Shown here: in pieces, positions 15,629 through 25,109 of the stretch
Position numbering within the stretch: the stretch's first letter is position 1
How the letters are laid out: every line of letters begins with the position of its first letter
Assembly (NCBI GenBank): GCA_020638455.1
Contig: JACKIK010000001.1
Span: 682,001 to 746,000 of the forward strand
Source of the DNA: Hyphomonas sp.
GTDB taxonomy: Bacteria > Pseudomonadota > Alphaproteobacteria > Caulobacterales > Hyphomonadaceae
Reading direction: 5' to 3'
Length of the DNA stretch: 64,000 bases
Position numbers and translations under genes: made by a program
The notes under the pieces: generated by a model
Seen by the model: the letters and a program-made list of their open reading frames with translations, nothing else
Told to the model about the DNA's origin: nothing
Database searches by the model: none

Positions 15629-16551
15629 GCCGGCCCCTGCCCGATGGCGGCGAGGTCGTAGGGCGTCGACTGGTAGACCTGGTTGATCCAGTTGCCGAAC
15701 AGGAGATGCGCATGGCTGCGCCAGCGGTTGAGCGGCTGGCGGGCGGGATCGTCGTCCGGGAAATAGTTGAACGGCACATGGATCGTGCTGCCATGGGCAC
15801 GGTCGCGTTCGAACTCTTCCTTGAGGGAGAAGCTGTCATATTCGACATGGTTGAACATGAAGAGATTGCGCGCCGGGGCATGCTGCATCAGGCAGGGGCC
15901 GGTCTCGTCGCAATCGACCAGCAGGTCGAGTTCCGGACGGTCCAGCACATCCTCCCGGCGCACTTCGGTCCAGCGTGAGACCGGGATCTGGAAGTCGTCG
16001 GCAAAGCCGGTGAGATAGGGTGAGGCCGGGGCGAGGTTCCGGTGACGGAACACGCCGAACGCCTTGGCATCCAGCTGGTATTTCGGCAGGCCGTGGAAAT
16101 GCCAGGCCGCCGCCATGGCGCCCCAGCAGATGAACAGGTTCGAATGCACATTCGTCCGCGTCCAGTCGAAGATGCTGCTGAGTTCGTCCCAATAGGTGAC
16201 GTCCTCAAAAGGAAGCTGCTCGACCGGTGCGCCGGTGACGAGGAAGCCGTCGAACTTGCGGTGGGCCACTTCCTGCCAGGTCTGGTAGAAGCTGATCAGG
16301 TGTTCCTGCGACGTGTTCTTCGGCGTGTGGCCGCCGATGCGGACAAGCGTCAGCTCGATCTGCAGGGGCGAGGCGCCGAGCAGGCGGGCGATCTGCGTCT
16401 CGGTGCGGATCTTGTTCGGCATCAGGTTGAGCAGACCGATCTGCAGCGGGCGGATGTCCTGCCGGATGGCATCGGACTCGCGCATCACCGCAACGCCCTC
16501 GCTCACCAGCGTGTCGAAGGCAGGCAGGGCGTCCGGAATCTTGATCGGCAC
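15625..16551 (-). CDS. metA: MetA homoserine O-acyltransferase, predicted to use acetyl-CoA
   Basis: First committed step of methionine synthesis. 308 residues of the MetA/HTS fold with catalytic Cys142 (in FICWGAMAA), His235 and Glu237 (in FNHVEYD). Residue 111 is Glu (GAPVEQLPF). In characterised MetA enzymes Glu at this position goes with acetyl-CoA and Gly with succinyl-CoA, so the product is probably O-acetylhomoserine despite the usual name homoserine O-succinyltransferase. The start is GTG at 16551 with a weak ribosome site. A SAM-II riboswitch begins about 140 bp upstream. A VOC protein gene follows with overlap. Confidence 0.95.
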   Translation of the reverse strand: MPIKIPDALPAFDTLVSEGVAVMRESDAIRQDIRPLQIGLLNLMPNKIRTETQIARLLGASPLQIELTLVRIGGHTPKNTSQEHLISFYQTWQEVAHRKFDGFLVTGAPVEQLPFEDVTYWDELSSIFDWTRTNVHSNLFICWGAMAAAWHFHGLPKYQLDAKAFGVFRHRNLAPASPYLTGFADDFQIPVSRWTEVRREDVLDRPELDLLVDCDETGPCLMQHAPARNLFMFNHVEYDSFSLKEEFERDRAHGSTIHVPFNYFPDDDPARQPLNRWRSHAHLLFGNWINQVYQSTPYDLAAIGQGPA

Positions 16552-16640
16552 GGCAAATACTCTCGTTCAGCGCAGCCGGCTTCAGACCATCGGAACAAGG
16601 GAAAAAGGGAACGCGGATGAAGGTATCTTCCTGCGCGCGG

Positions 16641-16694
16641 CCCTTTTAGCGACTTGTTTTACGTGGCTGCAAGCCGGCCGGCCAAATCACCACG
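16641..16694 (-). promoter_or_regulatory. SAM-II riboswitch (metA leader)
   Basis: Reading the minus strand from 16694: CGTGG, then TGATTTGGC, then TTGCAGCCACG pairing back (CGTGG with CCACG), then TAAAACAAGTCGCTAAAAGGG. This matches the conserved SAM-II core (TGATTT...TTGCA...TAAA...GCTAAA-AGGG) that folds as an H-type pseudoknot and binds S-adenosylmethionine. About 90 nt separate it from the metA GTG. SAM binding is expected to lower metA expression. A second hairpin just upstream (16693-16717, CGAG-AGCGC/GCGCT-CTCG) shares two bases with the first stem. Confidence 0.93.
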
Positions 16695-16753
16695 AGCAGC
16701 GCATTTAGCGCTACTCGCGGCCTTGGGCAAGAGACAGGTTCCGGCCGCCGGCG

Positions 16754-18013
16754 TTAGGCCTTGCGGTGAACCTTCACCATCATGTTGGCATAGCCCTTGA
16801 TGAAGGGCGACGGCACGCGCTCCGGTTCGCCGACCAGTTCGATCCTGTCGAACCGCTTGAGGATCTCCTCCCAGACGACGCGCAGCTGCATTTCGGCGAG
16901 GCGGTTGCCGACGCAGCGATGGATGCCGAACCCGAAGGAAAGGTGCTGGCGCGGGCGGTCGCGATCGATGATGTACGTATCCGGATCGTCGATGACGCTG
17001 TCGTCACGGTTGCCGGAGACATACCACATGATGACTTTCTCGCCCTTGCGGATCTTCTGGCCGCCGATCTCGGCGTCCTCAGTCGCGGTACGGCGCATGT
17101 GCGCCAGCGGCGTCTGCCAGCGGATCGTCTCCGAAACCATGGACGGGATGAGGGCCGGATTGGCGCGCAGCTTGTCGAATTCCGACGGGAATTTGTTGAG
17201 CGCATAGACGCTGCCCGAAATGCTGTTGCGGGTCGTGTCGCTGCCGCCGACGATCAGCAGGACAAGATTGCCGAGATATTCCTGCGGGCTCATGTTCCGT
17301 GTCGCCTCGCCGTGCGCCAGCATGGAGACGAGATCGCCCTTCGGCGGCTGGTTCACCCGTTCGTTCCAGAGGGCGGTGAACTCGGTCAGGCACTGCATCA
17401 GTTCGGCGGTCTTCTCCTCGACCGTTTCGACCAGCATGCCAGGGCCCGGAATCGTGGTCGCCACGTCGGACCAGTGGGTCAGCTTGCGGCGTTTCTCGAA
17501 CGGGAAGTCGAACAGCGTCGCCAGCATCTGCGTGGTCAGTTCGATCGACACCCGGTCGACCCAGTCGAACGCCTCCCCTTCCGGCAATTCGTCGAGGATT
17601 TTCGCAGCGCGTTCGCGGATCAGCGGCTCCATGCGGGAGAGATTGGCGGGCGAGACGATCGGACTGACGGTCAGGCGCTGCACGTCATGCGTGGGCGGGT
17701 CCATGGCGATGAACATCGGCAGTTCGACGTCGGACTGCTGGTCGAGAATGGTGATGCCCCCGAGCGTCGCCTCGGACGAGAAAACCTTGTGATTGGTGTC
17801 CACGGCCATGATGTCGTTCCAGGTCGTCACCGACCAGTACGGGCCGAACAGGCTGTCGCGGCAATAGTGCACCGGCGCTTCGCGGCGCAGGCGGGCGAAA
17901 TACGGCCAGTGGGAATCGGTCACCCAGAGCTCGGGCCGGCTGACGTCGATGTCTTCCAGCGCGATGGTCTCTGCCGGGGCGAGCGCCGGCTCAAGGGTTT
18001 GCGTGTCGGGCAT
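16754..18013 (-). CDS. Cytochrome P450, CYP153-like terminal hydroxylase
   Basis: 419 residues, soluble bacterial class I P450. I-helix G-G-S-D-T-T-R-N, ExxR in S-E-T-I-R-W, and heme loop [10 protein letters not shown] with Cys367 are intact. The stretches [17 protein letters not shown] and [10 protein letters not shown] closely recall CYP153 alkane/fatty-acid omega-hydroxylases. No ferredoxin or ferredoxin reductase partner is adjacent. Transcribed divergently from a TetR regulator across a shared operator with a consensus TTGACA -35 box. Confidence 0.93.
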   Translation of the reverse strand: MPDTQTLEPALAPAETIALEDIDVSRPELWVTDSHWPYFARLRREAPVHYCRDSLFGPYWSVTTWNDIMAVDTNHKVFSSEATLGGITILDQQSDVELPMFIAMDPPTHDVQRLTVSPIVSPANLSRMEPLIRERAAKILDELPEGEAFDWVDRVSIELTTQMLATLFDFPFEKRRKLTHWSDVATTIPGPGMLVETVEEKTAELMQCLTEFTALWNERVNQPPKGDLVSMLAHGEATRNMSPQEYLGNLVLLIVGGSDTTRNSISGSVYALNKFPSEFDKLRANPALIPSMVSETIRWQTPLAHMRRTATEDAEIGGQKIRKGEKVIMWYVSGNRDDSVIDDPDTYIIDRDRPRQHLSFGFGIHRCVGNRLAEMQLRVVWEEILKRFDRIELVGEPERVPSPFIKGYANMMVKVHRKA

Positions 18014-18053
18014 GGTCTCCTCCGGTTTCTCCCGTTTCCCCTTGTTGGCGGGG

Positions 18054-18095
18054 TTTACATACTCATTGGTATCTGAATACTATTGAGTATGTCAA
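18054..18095. promoter_or_regulatory. Shared operator with divergent promoters (P450 / TetR)
   Basis: A 34-bp interrupted palindrome at 18058-18091 has outer arms CATACTCA and TGAGTATG; extended to 15-bp arms it keeps 13 matches. A minus-strand -35 TTGACA (18095-18090) for the P450 and plus-strand TTTACA (18054-18059) with TACTAT (18078-18083) for the TetR gene lie in and around it. Binding here would shut both genes. Confidence 0.8.
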
Positions 18096-18117
18096 TGGCT
18101 TCGATTCGGACCCCCGC

Positions 18118-18789
18118 ATGAGCACGACCACAGCAGACGCACCGGCGAAACGCCGCCTGACCCGGTCGGAAGCGAAGGCACGTACGCGCGCCGCCCTGCT
18201 GACGGCGGCGCGGCAGGTGTTCACGCGCGTCGGCTATCCCGGCGCCTCGCTCGACCAGATTGCGGCCGAGGCCGGCTACACGAAGGGCGCCGTGTATGCC
18301 CACTTCGAGAGCAAGGAGGATTTGTTCCTCGCACTCCTCGCCGAGGGCCTTGTCGGCCAGATGCAGGTGCTCGAAGGCCTGCTGGAAGAGGCACGGGCCC
18401 AGCCCGACCGTCTGCGCGGGTTGCTCAACGACTTCATGGAAGAACTGGACGATCCCGAATCCGGGATCGGCTCCAGTCTCGCGGTCCTGGGTGTCGAGCT
18501 GCAGATTGAATCCCGCCGCAACCCGCAACTCGCCGCGGGCTTTATCCATGTCGTCGACGGCCACCGCAAGGCGCTCCGGCGGCTGGTGGCGGAAGTGTTC
18601 CGCATCAACGGGACGGGGCCTGAAATGGACATCGACACCTGCAGCGCCACGCTGATTGCCGTCGTGCAGGGACTTGCCCTGTCTCGCGCCAGCGGTTTCC
18701 AGGGCTCTGTTGCCTCCAGCCGCCAGGTGCTCAACATCCTGCTCGGCCTTGAGCCCGCAGCGCATGGGGCGCGAGCACAGGGCACCTAG
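18118..18789 (+). CDS. TetR family regulator, likely repressor of the CYP153-like gene
   Basis: 223 residues. The N-terminal helix-turn-helix (A-A-R-Q-V-F-T-R-V-G-Y-P-G-A-S-L-D-Q-I-A through Y-T-K-G-A-V-Y-A-H-F, about 28-66) is typical; the ligand-binding half is divergent as usual. The ATG lies 26 bp beyond the palindromic operator. The divergent arrangement with a P450 suggests it senses a hydrocarbon or fatty-acid-type inducer, an inference from context. Confidence 0.92.
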   Translation: MSTTTADAPAKRRLTRSEAKARTRAALLTAARQVFTRVGYPGASLDQIAAEAGYTKGAVYAHFESKEDLFLALLAEGLVGQMQVLEGLLEEARAQPDRLRGLLNDFMEELDDPESGIGSSLAVLGVELQIESRRNPQLAAGFIHVVDGHRKALRRLVAEVFRINGTGPEMDIDTCSATLIAVVQGLALSRASGFQGSVASSRQVLNILLGLEPAAHGARAQGT

Positions 18790-18898
18790 GCCGGAGCGGG
18801 GCGCACGCGCCGCATCCTGCAGGCGCTTCCCTTCGCCGCGCACCGCGCCTAACCTGTTCCGGTTGGCCCGCAGCAAGACGGGCGGCGGGGAGGAAAAC

Positions 18899-19687
18899 AT
18901 GGAACAGGCGACGACAGGTCTGCCGGACGTCAATACAATCGGCCTTGCCGCGCCTTTTCGCTGGCTGGCCGGCGGCTGGGCCGATTTCCGCAAGGCGCCG
19001 GGGCCGTGCCTCGTCTATGGGGCGATCCTGGTGGCGGCGAGCGTCGGCATCGCGCTTGCGCTCTACCATCTGGGCGCCATCCGGTGGCTGTTCGTGGTGG
19101 CGGCCGGGTTCATGCTGGTCGCGCCGATGCTCGCCATGGGGCTCTACCGGGCGGGCCGGATGCTGGAACAGGGCGAGCGGCCCTCTGTCGGTGACGTCCT
19201 GTTCGTGCGCTCCGCCTTCCGGACGGAGCTCATGTATCTCGGCCTGGCCCTGTTCCTGGTCTACTCGGTCTGGGTGGAGATGGCCCACCTCGTCTATGGC
19301 CTCTCTACCCACAAATTCCACAAGACCCTGCCGGAATTCGTGCACTTCATGCTGGCCGATCCGGAAGGCCACAACATGGTAATGACCGGGACGATGATCG
19401 GCGGCCTGATCGCCTTCATCGCCTATTCCCTCGTCGTCGTGTCGGCACCGATGATGCTGAACACGCACGCCAATGTCTTCGTCGCGACGATCACCAGTGT
19501 ACGCACCATCTTCCGCAATTTCCTGCCGATGCTGGTCTGGGCGGTGATCATCGTGATCATGACCGTGCTCGGCATCGCAACCGGCTTCCTCGGCCTGATC
19601 GTCACCTTCCCGGTGATCGGCCTCGCCAGCTGGCGCGCGTATCGGGACCTGGTGCCGTCTTCGGCGGGGGATGTGGCGGCGGTTTAG
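18899..19687 (+). CDS. DUF2189 multi-pass membrane protein
   Basis: 262 residues with about six predicted membrane helices. The start W-L-A-G-G-W-A-D-F-R-K-A-P-G-P-C-L-V-Y-G (about 22-41) is the usual opening of DUF2189 proteins, which have no established function. GGAGGAAAAC precedes the ATG at 18899 by the right distance, ruling out the longer upstream reading. It follows the TetR gene by about 110 bp. Confidence 0.85.
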   Translation: MEQATTGLPDVNTIGLAAPFRWLAGGWADFRKAPGPCLVYGAILVAASVGIALALYHLGAIRWLFVVAAGFMLVAPMLAMGLYRAGRMLEQGERPSVGDVLFVRSAFRTELMYLGLALFLVYSVWVEMAHLVYGLSTHKFHKTLPEFVHFMLADPEGHNMVMTGTMIGGLIAFIAYSLVVVSAPMMLNTHANVFVATITSVRTIFRNFLPMLVWAVIIVIMTVLGIATGFLGLIVTFPVIGLASWRAYRDLVPSSAGDVAAV

Positions 19688-19712
19688 CGGATCAAGGAGC
19701 CGATTCCCTTGC

Positions 19713-20312
19713 CTAATCCGGACACGCCCACAGCACGGTGTTCTGAGAAATTGCCAATTCTGCCCCATCGCGAAGGGCACGCCACATCCAACGGATCGTA
19801 TCGTCGTCTGACAGGGCCAGATCGGGATTCGAGCGAACGAAGTTCAAAAAATCGGTGCGCATATCAGTGTACTCGGGCACGACCTCGCCCAGTCTCAGGG
19901 AAGAGGTGTGCCGCATTTCTTCCAGCTCCACGATCAGTTGCTGGCAACTTCCAACAAAAAAAGTCGAACGATCCTCCAATGTGCCTGGCTTGTCGAACTC
20001 CAGCGGCAACCAGATAGAATCGTCCCACCATGGTAAATTGCGTGCTTTCACGCGGCCATCTTCTCCGGCGGCGCAGCCTTCACGCTCATTGGTCCAGCCT
20101 TCCAGTTCAAGGGCGTGGCGAAGCAGCATCATAACAGATGCACCGTTGAGGAAGCACAGCTCTGTCACAACGTCGGGCGTTGCGAGCCAGGCATTCAGGT
20201 CACCCTCGATGCCTCTCCTGGACAGAAATCTTCCGACCGATTCTGCAACATCCGCGATGCCGGTTGATCCGATTATGAGATCCTTGGACACGTTCAGCTC
20301 CCGAACACCCAC
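19713..20312 (-). CDS. Hypothetical protein, AT-richer orphan
   Basis: 199 residues, no family recognised. Mostly helical, acidic, soluble, with Trp-rich pieces W-W-D-D-S-I-W-L-P-L-E-F and D-T-I-R-W-M-W-R-A-L. A GTG start at 20312 is preceded by AGGGAGGGGG. The codon composition is less GC-biased than neighbours, like the orphan at 5767-6213. It could be an acquired immunity- or defence-type protein, but that is only a guess from composition and isolation. Confidence 0.55.
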   Translation of the reverse strand: MGVRELNVSKDLIIGSTGIADVAESVGRFLSRRGIEGDLNAWLATPDVVTELCFLNGASVMMLLRHALELEGWTNEREGCAAGEDGRVKARNLPWWDDSIWLPLEFDKPGTLEDRSTFFVGSCQQLIVELEEMRHTSSLRLGEVVPEYTDMRTDFLNFVRSNPDLALSDDDTIRWMWRALRDGAELAISQNTVLWACPD

Positions 20313-20360
20313 CCGCCCCCTCCCTAAGGTGGAAAAGCGGGCGCATCAATAGGGCGGCTA

Positions 20361-20813
20361 TCAGCCGAGCGGGTGCACGAGGTGGGGCAGTTGGCGGCCG
20401 GGGATGGAGGCGGATTCGGCCGTGCCTTGGCGGACGGCGCCCATGTGTTCGTAGAAGGCGCTCGCGTCCGGGTCTGAATCGATCAGCAGGTTCCGCGCGC
20501 CATTGTCGCGCGCGACGCGGCAGGCCCAGACATAGAGCAGCTTGCCTGTCCCCTCCCCCAGCCGGTGCGGGTCCACGAACAGTTTCTCCAGCACGGCGTC
20601 CTCGCCCGCTTTCGAGAGCTGCACGACGCCGGCGATGCCGCGCTTGTCCTCGGCGAGCATGATCGCGTCCTCGTCGAGGTCCGCCTTGCGGATTGTGAGT
20701 TCGCGGCGGAAGGCCTTCATCATGTCGGGCGGATAGTTCCAGTGCGCCTTCGACCTCTGGCAGAGGCCGGAGAGCTTGCGGAGTTCGGACACTTTCGGTT
20801 CGCGCAGGATCAT
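20361..20813 (-). CDS. GNAT family N-acetyltransferase
   Basis: 150 residues. The acetyl-CoA loop is V-D-P-H-R-L-G-E-G-T-G-K-L-L-Y (about 87-101), preceded by strand V-L-E-K-L-F, followed by N-L-L-I-D-S-D-P-D-A-S-A-F-Y-E-H-M-G-A, the usual C-terminal Y-E-x-x-G-F-like element. The ATG at 20813 begins MILREPKVSEL. The acceptor is unknown. Divergent from the nitronate monooxygenase gene with about 95 bp between starts. Confidence 0.88.
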   Translation of the reverse strand: MILREPKVSELRKLSGLCQRSKAHWNYPPDMMKAFRRELTIRKADLDEDAIMLAEDKRGIAGVVQLSKAGEDAVLEKLFVDPHRLGEGTGKLLYVWACRVARDNGARNLLIDSDPDASAFYEHMGAVRQGTAESASIPGRQLPHLVHPLG

Positions 20814-20907
20814 GCGGCGCACTGTAGCCGAAATGCGGCCTGACGCTAGGCGGGGGCTTGCGGCGGCGACTATTCCCGCCTTCTCTGCGCCGCAGGAGGA
20901 ACCCGAT

Positions 20908-21846
20908 ATGAGCGCAGCGCCGATCCGCACCCGCATTACAGACATGCTGGGCATCGAGAAACCTATCATCCAGGCGGCCATGGGCTGGATCGCCCGGTCG
21001 CAACTGTCGTCTGCCGTATCCAATGCCGGCGGCATGGGCATCATCGAGACGTCGTCCGGCGAACTCGATGCCATGCGGGAAGAGATCAGGAAGATGAAGA
21101 CGCTGACCGACAAGCCGTTCGGCGTGAACGTCGCGCAGGCCTTCGTGCGCGATCCGGACATCGTGCAGTTCGTGATCGACCAGGGCATCAAATTCGTCAC
21201 GACCTCCGCTGGCGACCCGATGAAGTATACCGGCATGCTGAAGGAGGCGGGCCTCACCGTGTTCCATGTCGTGCCCTCGCTTCAGGGCGCAATGCGGGCC
21301 ATCGAGGCCGGCGTCGACGGGCTGATCGTGGAGGGCGGCGAAGGCGGCGGCTTCAAGAACCCGAAGGATGTGGCCAGCATGGTGTTGATTCCGCAGGTCT
21401 GCGAGGCGGTGGACGTGCCGGTCGTTGCCGCAGGCGGCATCATGGACGGACGCACCATGGCCGCAGCCTTCTGCCTCGGCGCCGAAGGCGTGCTGATGGG
21501 CACACGCATCCTGTCATCCGCCGAGAGCCCGGTTCACCAGAACTGGAAGGATGCCATCGTCGCGGCGGATTCGACCGATACCGTCTTCCTCAACCGCACG
21601 GGCCCTGGCCCGGCGCTGCGGGCGCTCCGCACAGACCGGACGATCCGCATCCAGAAGGAGGGCGTCGCGAACATCGTCGGAGAATTCGCCGGCACACAGC
21701 AGGTCTATTTCTGCGGCGACCTAGAGGCCGGCATTGCGTTGACCGGGCAGGTGGCCGGGCGGATCAAAGAGGTGAAGCCGATTGCGCAGATCTTCGAGGA
21801 GACAGTCGAGGAATACCACCGCGTGGTGGCAGGGCTGCCTCGATAG
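20908..21846 (+). CDS. Nitronate monooxygenase / NAD(P)H-dependent flavin oxidoreductase
   Basis: 312-residue TIM-barrel flavoprotein of the 2-nitropropane dioxygenase/NMO group. P-I-I-Q-A-A-M-G-W-I-A at about 19-29, phosphate-binding V-E-G-G-E-G-G-G (near 141-148) and V-V-A-A-G-G-I-M-D-G-R followed by G-A-E-G-V-L-M-G-T-R are the FMN-binding signatures. GGAGGA precedes the ATG at 20908. Members oxidise nitronates or act as enoyl reductases; which applies here is not visible. Confidence 0.9.
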   Translation: MSAAPIRTRITDMLGIEKPIIQAAMGWIARSQLSSAVSNAGGMGIIETSSGELDAMREEIRKMKTLTDKPFGVNVAQAFVRDPDIVQFVIDQGIKFVTTSAGDPMKYTGMLKEAGLTVFHVVPSLQGAMRAIEAGVDGLIVEGGEGGGFKNPKDVASMVLIPQVCEAVDVPVVAAGGIMDGRTMAAAFCLGAEGVLMGTRILSSAESPVHQNWKDAIVAADSTDTVFLNRTGPGPALRALRTDRTIRIQKEGVANIVGEFAGTQQVYFCGDLEAGIALTGQVAGRIKEVKPIAQIFEETVEEYHRVVAGLPR

Positions 21847-21852
21847 GGGAAA

Positions 21853-22395
21853 TCAGTAAACGCCGTCCGTGTCGTTGGCTTGCCGAGCCTGAATCCAGTG
21901 AATCTCCGGGTCCTGGATCGAGTGCATGCCCTTCAGTTCGTAAATGTTCGTGTACCCATAACCGTAGAGATTGATGAAGGTCGGCACGTTGAGGGCGAGC
22001 GGCGCGCTCTTCAGCATGATCGGGGCGACATTGTCCTCGAAATTGTTGTTGCAGTAGATCAGGATCCGCGTCGTCTTGGACGGGATCGCGGCGGCGAGCT
22101 TGTCGACGGTGAAATCCGAGAAGTTCACATTGATCGCGCCGTCGATATGGCCCTGCGCAAAAGCGGCAGCGCTGCGCGAGTCGAGAATGATCGTGTCCGG
22201 ATCGTCCTTCATCTCGTTGAACTCGACCAGCGGGACGAGCCGGCCTGCGCGATACGCCTGCACCTCCTCGCTGACCGACAGGAAGCCGTCATAGTCGATG
22301 AAGGAGTCCCGGTCCTGCGCGCTCGCCATCAGGCCGCAGCTGACGAAGACGGCAATCGTCAGGATACCAAGGACCGTGTTGCGCTTCACACCCAT
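21853..22395 (-). CDS. Exported rhodanese-domain protein
   Basis: 180 residues: a signal peptide or N-terminal anchor (GVKRNTVLGILTIAVFVSCG), then one rhodanese domain with I-I-L-D-S-R-S-A-A-A-F-A-Q-G-H-I-D-G-A-I-N-V and the active-site loop I-Y-C-N-N-N-F-E-D-N carrying a candidate catalytic Cys. GGGAGATGCGTC before the ATG at 22395 selects this start over ones further upstream. Likely periplasmic; sulfur-transfer or redox role inferred from fold only. Convergent with the NMO gene, 6 bp apart. Confidence 0.85.
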   Translation of the reverse strand: MGVKRNTVLGILTIAVFVSCGLMASAQDRDSFIDYDGFLSVSEEVQAYRAGRLVPLVEFNEMKDDPDTIILDSRSAAAFAQGHIDGAINVNFSDFTVDKLAAAIPSKTTRILIYCNNNFEDNVAPIMLKSAPLALNVPTFINLYGYGYTNIYELKGMHSIQDPEIHWIQARQANDTDGVY

Positions 22396-22486
22396 GACGC
22401 ATCTCCCATTCGCGTTCATGTGAATCCTCGCTCGCAATTACGGCAGGATAATGGGCATGACAGGCCGGTAATGCGGAGATTTCGCC

Positions 22487-23386
22487 TCAGGCGCGGGGGT
22501 GCGCCGCCGCGTGCACCTCGCGCAGACGGCTCGCATCGACGCCGGTATAGACCTGCGTGGTCGACAGCGAGGCATGGCCGAGCAGGGTCTGGATCGCACG
22601 GAGGTCCGCCCCGGCGGCGAGCAGATGCGTCGCGAAGGCATGGCGGAGGGCATGGGGCGTTGCCGTGTCCGGCAGGCCGAGCACGCCGCGCAGCTTCTGC
22701 ACAAGGCCCTGGATGATGCGCGGATTGAGCGCGCCGCCCTTGGCACCCCGGAACAGTGCACCCGACTTCGTCAGCGCATACGGGCACAGCCCGGCATAAG
22801 CATCGATCGCCTCCCGCACCGCCGGGATCAGGGGCACGATGCGGACCTTGCCGCCCTTGCCCCTGACGCGCAGCCGCTCCGGCGCCGGCAGGTCCGCGCC
22901 GGTCAGGCTCAGCGCCTCGGAGATGCGCAGCCCCGCACCATAGAGCAGCGACAGCACCGCCGCATCGCGCGCATTGATCCAGGGTTCCGCATCCGGGTCC
23001 GTTTCCGCTTCCTCGATCAGGTCCTTTGCGGCCTCGATGGACACCGGGCGCGGCAGACGCTGCGGACGCTTCGGCCCCTGCAGGTAGGCGACTTCCGCAT
23101 TGTGGATGTCATGCGCGCGGCCGAGCCAGCGGTACAGCGCCTTGATGGAGGACAGGAGCCGCGCAATCGAGGCGTCCGACAGGCCGTCGCGCCGGCGCTG
23201 GGCAAGGTGGGCCCGGATGTCACGCGCCCGCAGGCCGCCAAGCGCCTTCGGCGTCGGCTCCTCGCCGAGGTGCACGCGCAGGAATCCGAAGAAACCGGCA
23301 AGGTCCGACCGGTAGGCCTCGACCGTCTTCTCCGCCATGCGGCGTTCGTCCGAAAGATAAGCTGTGAAGGCCGCGAGCGTGTCCAT
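22487..23386 (-). CDS. xerC: Tyrosine recombinase XerC
   Basis: 299 residues. The catalytic set is complete: Arg154 (YGAGLRISEAL), Lys180 (GKGGKVR), His245 and Arg248 (HALRHAF), His271 (LGHASL) and Tyr280 (TTQVY). The N-terminal SAM-like core-binding domain is present (residues 1-105). With XerD it resolves chromosome dimers at dif. The start at 23386 is the conventional MDTLAAF position. No dif site or integrated element is seen next to it, consistent with a housekeeping recombinase. Confidence 0.93.
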   Translation of the reverse strand: MDTLAAFTAYLSDERRMAEKTVEAYRSDLAGFFGFLRVHLGEEPTPKALGGLRARDIRAHLAQRRRDGLSDASIARLLSSIKALYRWLGRAHDIHNAEVAYLQGPKRPQRLPRPVSIEAAKDLIEEAETDPDAEPWINARDAAVLSLLYGAGLRISEALSLTGADLPAPERLRVRGKGGKVRIVPLIPAVREAIDAYAGLCPYALTKSGALFRGAKGGALNPRIIQGLVQKLRGVLGLPDTATPHALRHAFATHLLAAGADLRAIQTLLGHASLSTTQVYTGVDASRLREVHAAAHPRA

Positions 23387-23492
23387 TCCGCCAGTCTGGC
23401 AGACGCCGCTTAAGGAGAAGTTTTGCGTTCCCGGTCGCAATGCGCCCCGCCCGCCCCTATCTTGGGCGCACACAACGGGCAGGAGGCGCATC

Positions 23493-24512
<1,020 letters not shown>

Positions 24513-24518
24513 GCCGCC

Positions 24519-24570
24519 AAGGCTCGTTCCCTTCTCGGTCGACGATCCGGTCTGCGGAAACGGTCCGGCT
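24519..24570 (-). pseudogene. Remnant copy of the 3' end of the ycgN-like gene
   Basis: 24519-24557 matches 25836-25874 at 35 of 39 positions in the same orientation. Translated on the minus strand it reads R-T-V-S-A-D-R-I-V-D-R-E-G-N-E-P, against R-T-V-S plus ten residues plus D-W-I-V-D-W-E-G-N-E-P-stop in the intact gene, so it is the ycgN tail with a short internal deletion and its stop lost. The two copies bracket the TetR gene and its partner. Confidence 0.7.
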
Positions 24571-24581
24571 CCTGGGTAAAG

Positions 24582-25109
24582 TCAAACCGTATGCGACGGT
24601 CGCTCGCCTTGGCCAAACATGGCGGCGCAGGCCGCCGGATTCATGAACTGCCGGTAGCGGCCAACTTCGTGAGGCGTAAGGACTTCGAGCAGGATGGCGT
24701 TCTCCAGCCATACTTCCACGACGGCGAATACGCCGCCGCGTTCGCACTTCAATGCTCTGAGCCCGGCCTCATGCGCCACTTTCAGGATTTCCTCGTCGCT
24801 CAGCGGCGATGCCATCGCGAAATGAAATGCGCTGGCCCGGATCTGCGGGCCGTCTGAAAAGATCTGGTCTTCCCACGGCATGGCCTGCGGACCATCCGGC
24901 ACGAGACCAGAGTCAACCTCGCCGACACCGGGATGGTGCGCCATCGTCTCCGGATAAACTTCAACGGCCAGACCGGAACCGTCGCGGGCGACAGCTATCC
25001 AGGCTCCGGGAACGACAGGGAAGTTAAATGCCTCGCCGTCGATCAGCGATGCCAGCAACAACGCCGTCCGGCGCGGGTCGCGGGCAGGAATGGAAACGTG
25101 TGCGATCAT
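24582..25109 (-). CDS. Conserved hypothetical protein, VOC-like fold suspected
   Basis: 175 residues beginning I-A-H-V-S-I-P-A-R-D-P-R-R-T-A. The opening strand plus helix resembles a glyoxalase/VOC module, and A-W-I-A-V-A-R-D-G-S-G-L-A-V-E-V-Y-P follows as in that fold, but the second half is not clearly alike. The start overlaps the TetR stop (ATGA at 25106-25109), so this is the TetR gene's co-translated partner and presumably its target. Both lie between the two copies of the ycgN 3' end. Function unknown. Confidence 0.7.
   Translation of the reverse strand: MIAHVSIPARDPRRTALLLASLIDGEAFNFPVVPGAWIAVARDGSGLAVEVYPETMAHHPGVGEVDSGLVPDGPQAMPWEDQIFSDGPQIRASAFHFAMASPLSDEEILKVAHEAGLRALKCERGGVFAVVEVWLENAILLEVLTPHEVGRYRQFMNPAACAAMFGQGERPSHTV

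Noticed and set aside
22487..23386. XerC-like recombinase as integrase of a mobile element
   Set aside because: Length, residues and neighbours fit housekeeping XerC; no flanking att repeats or cargo are seen.
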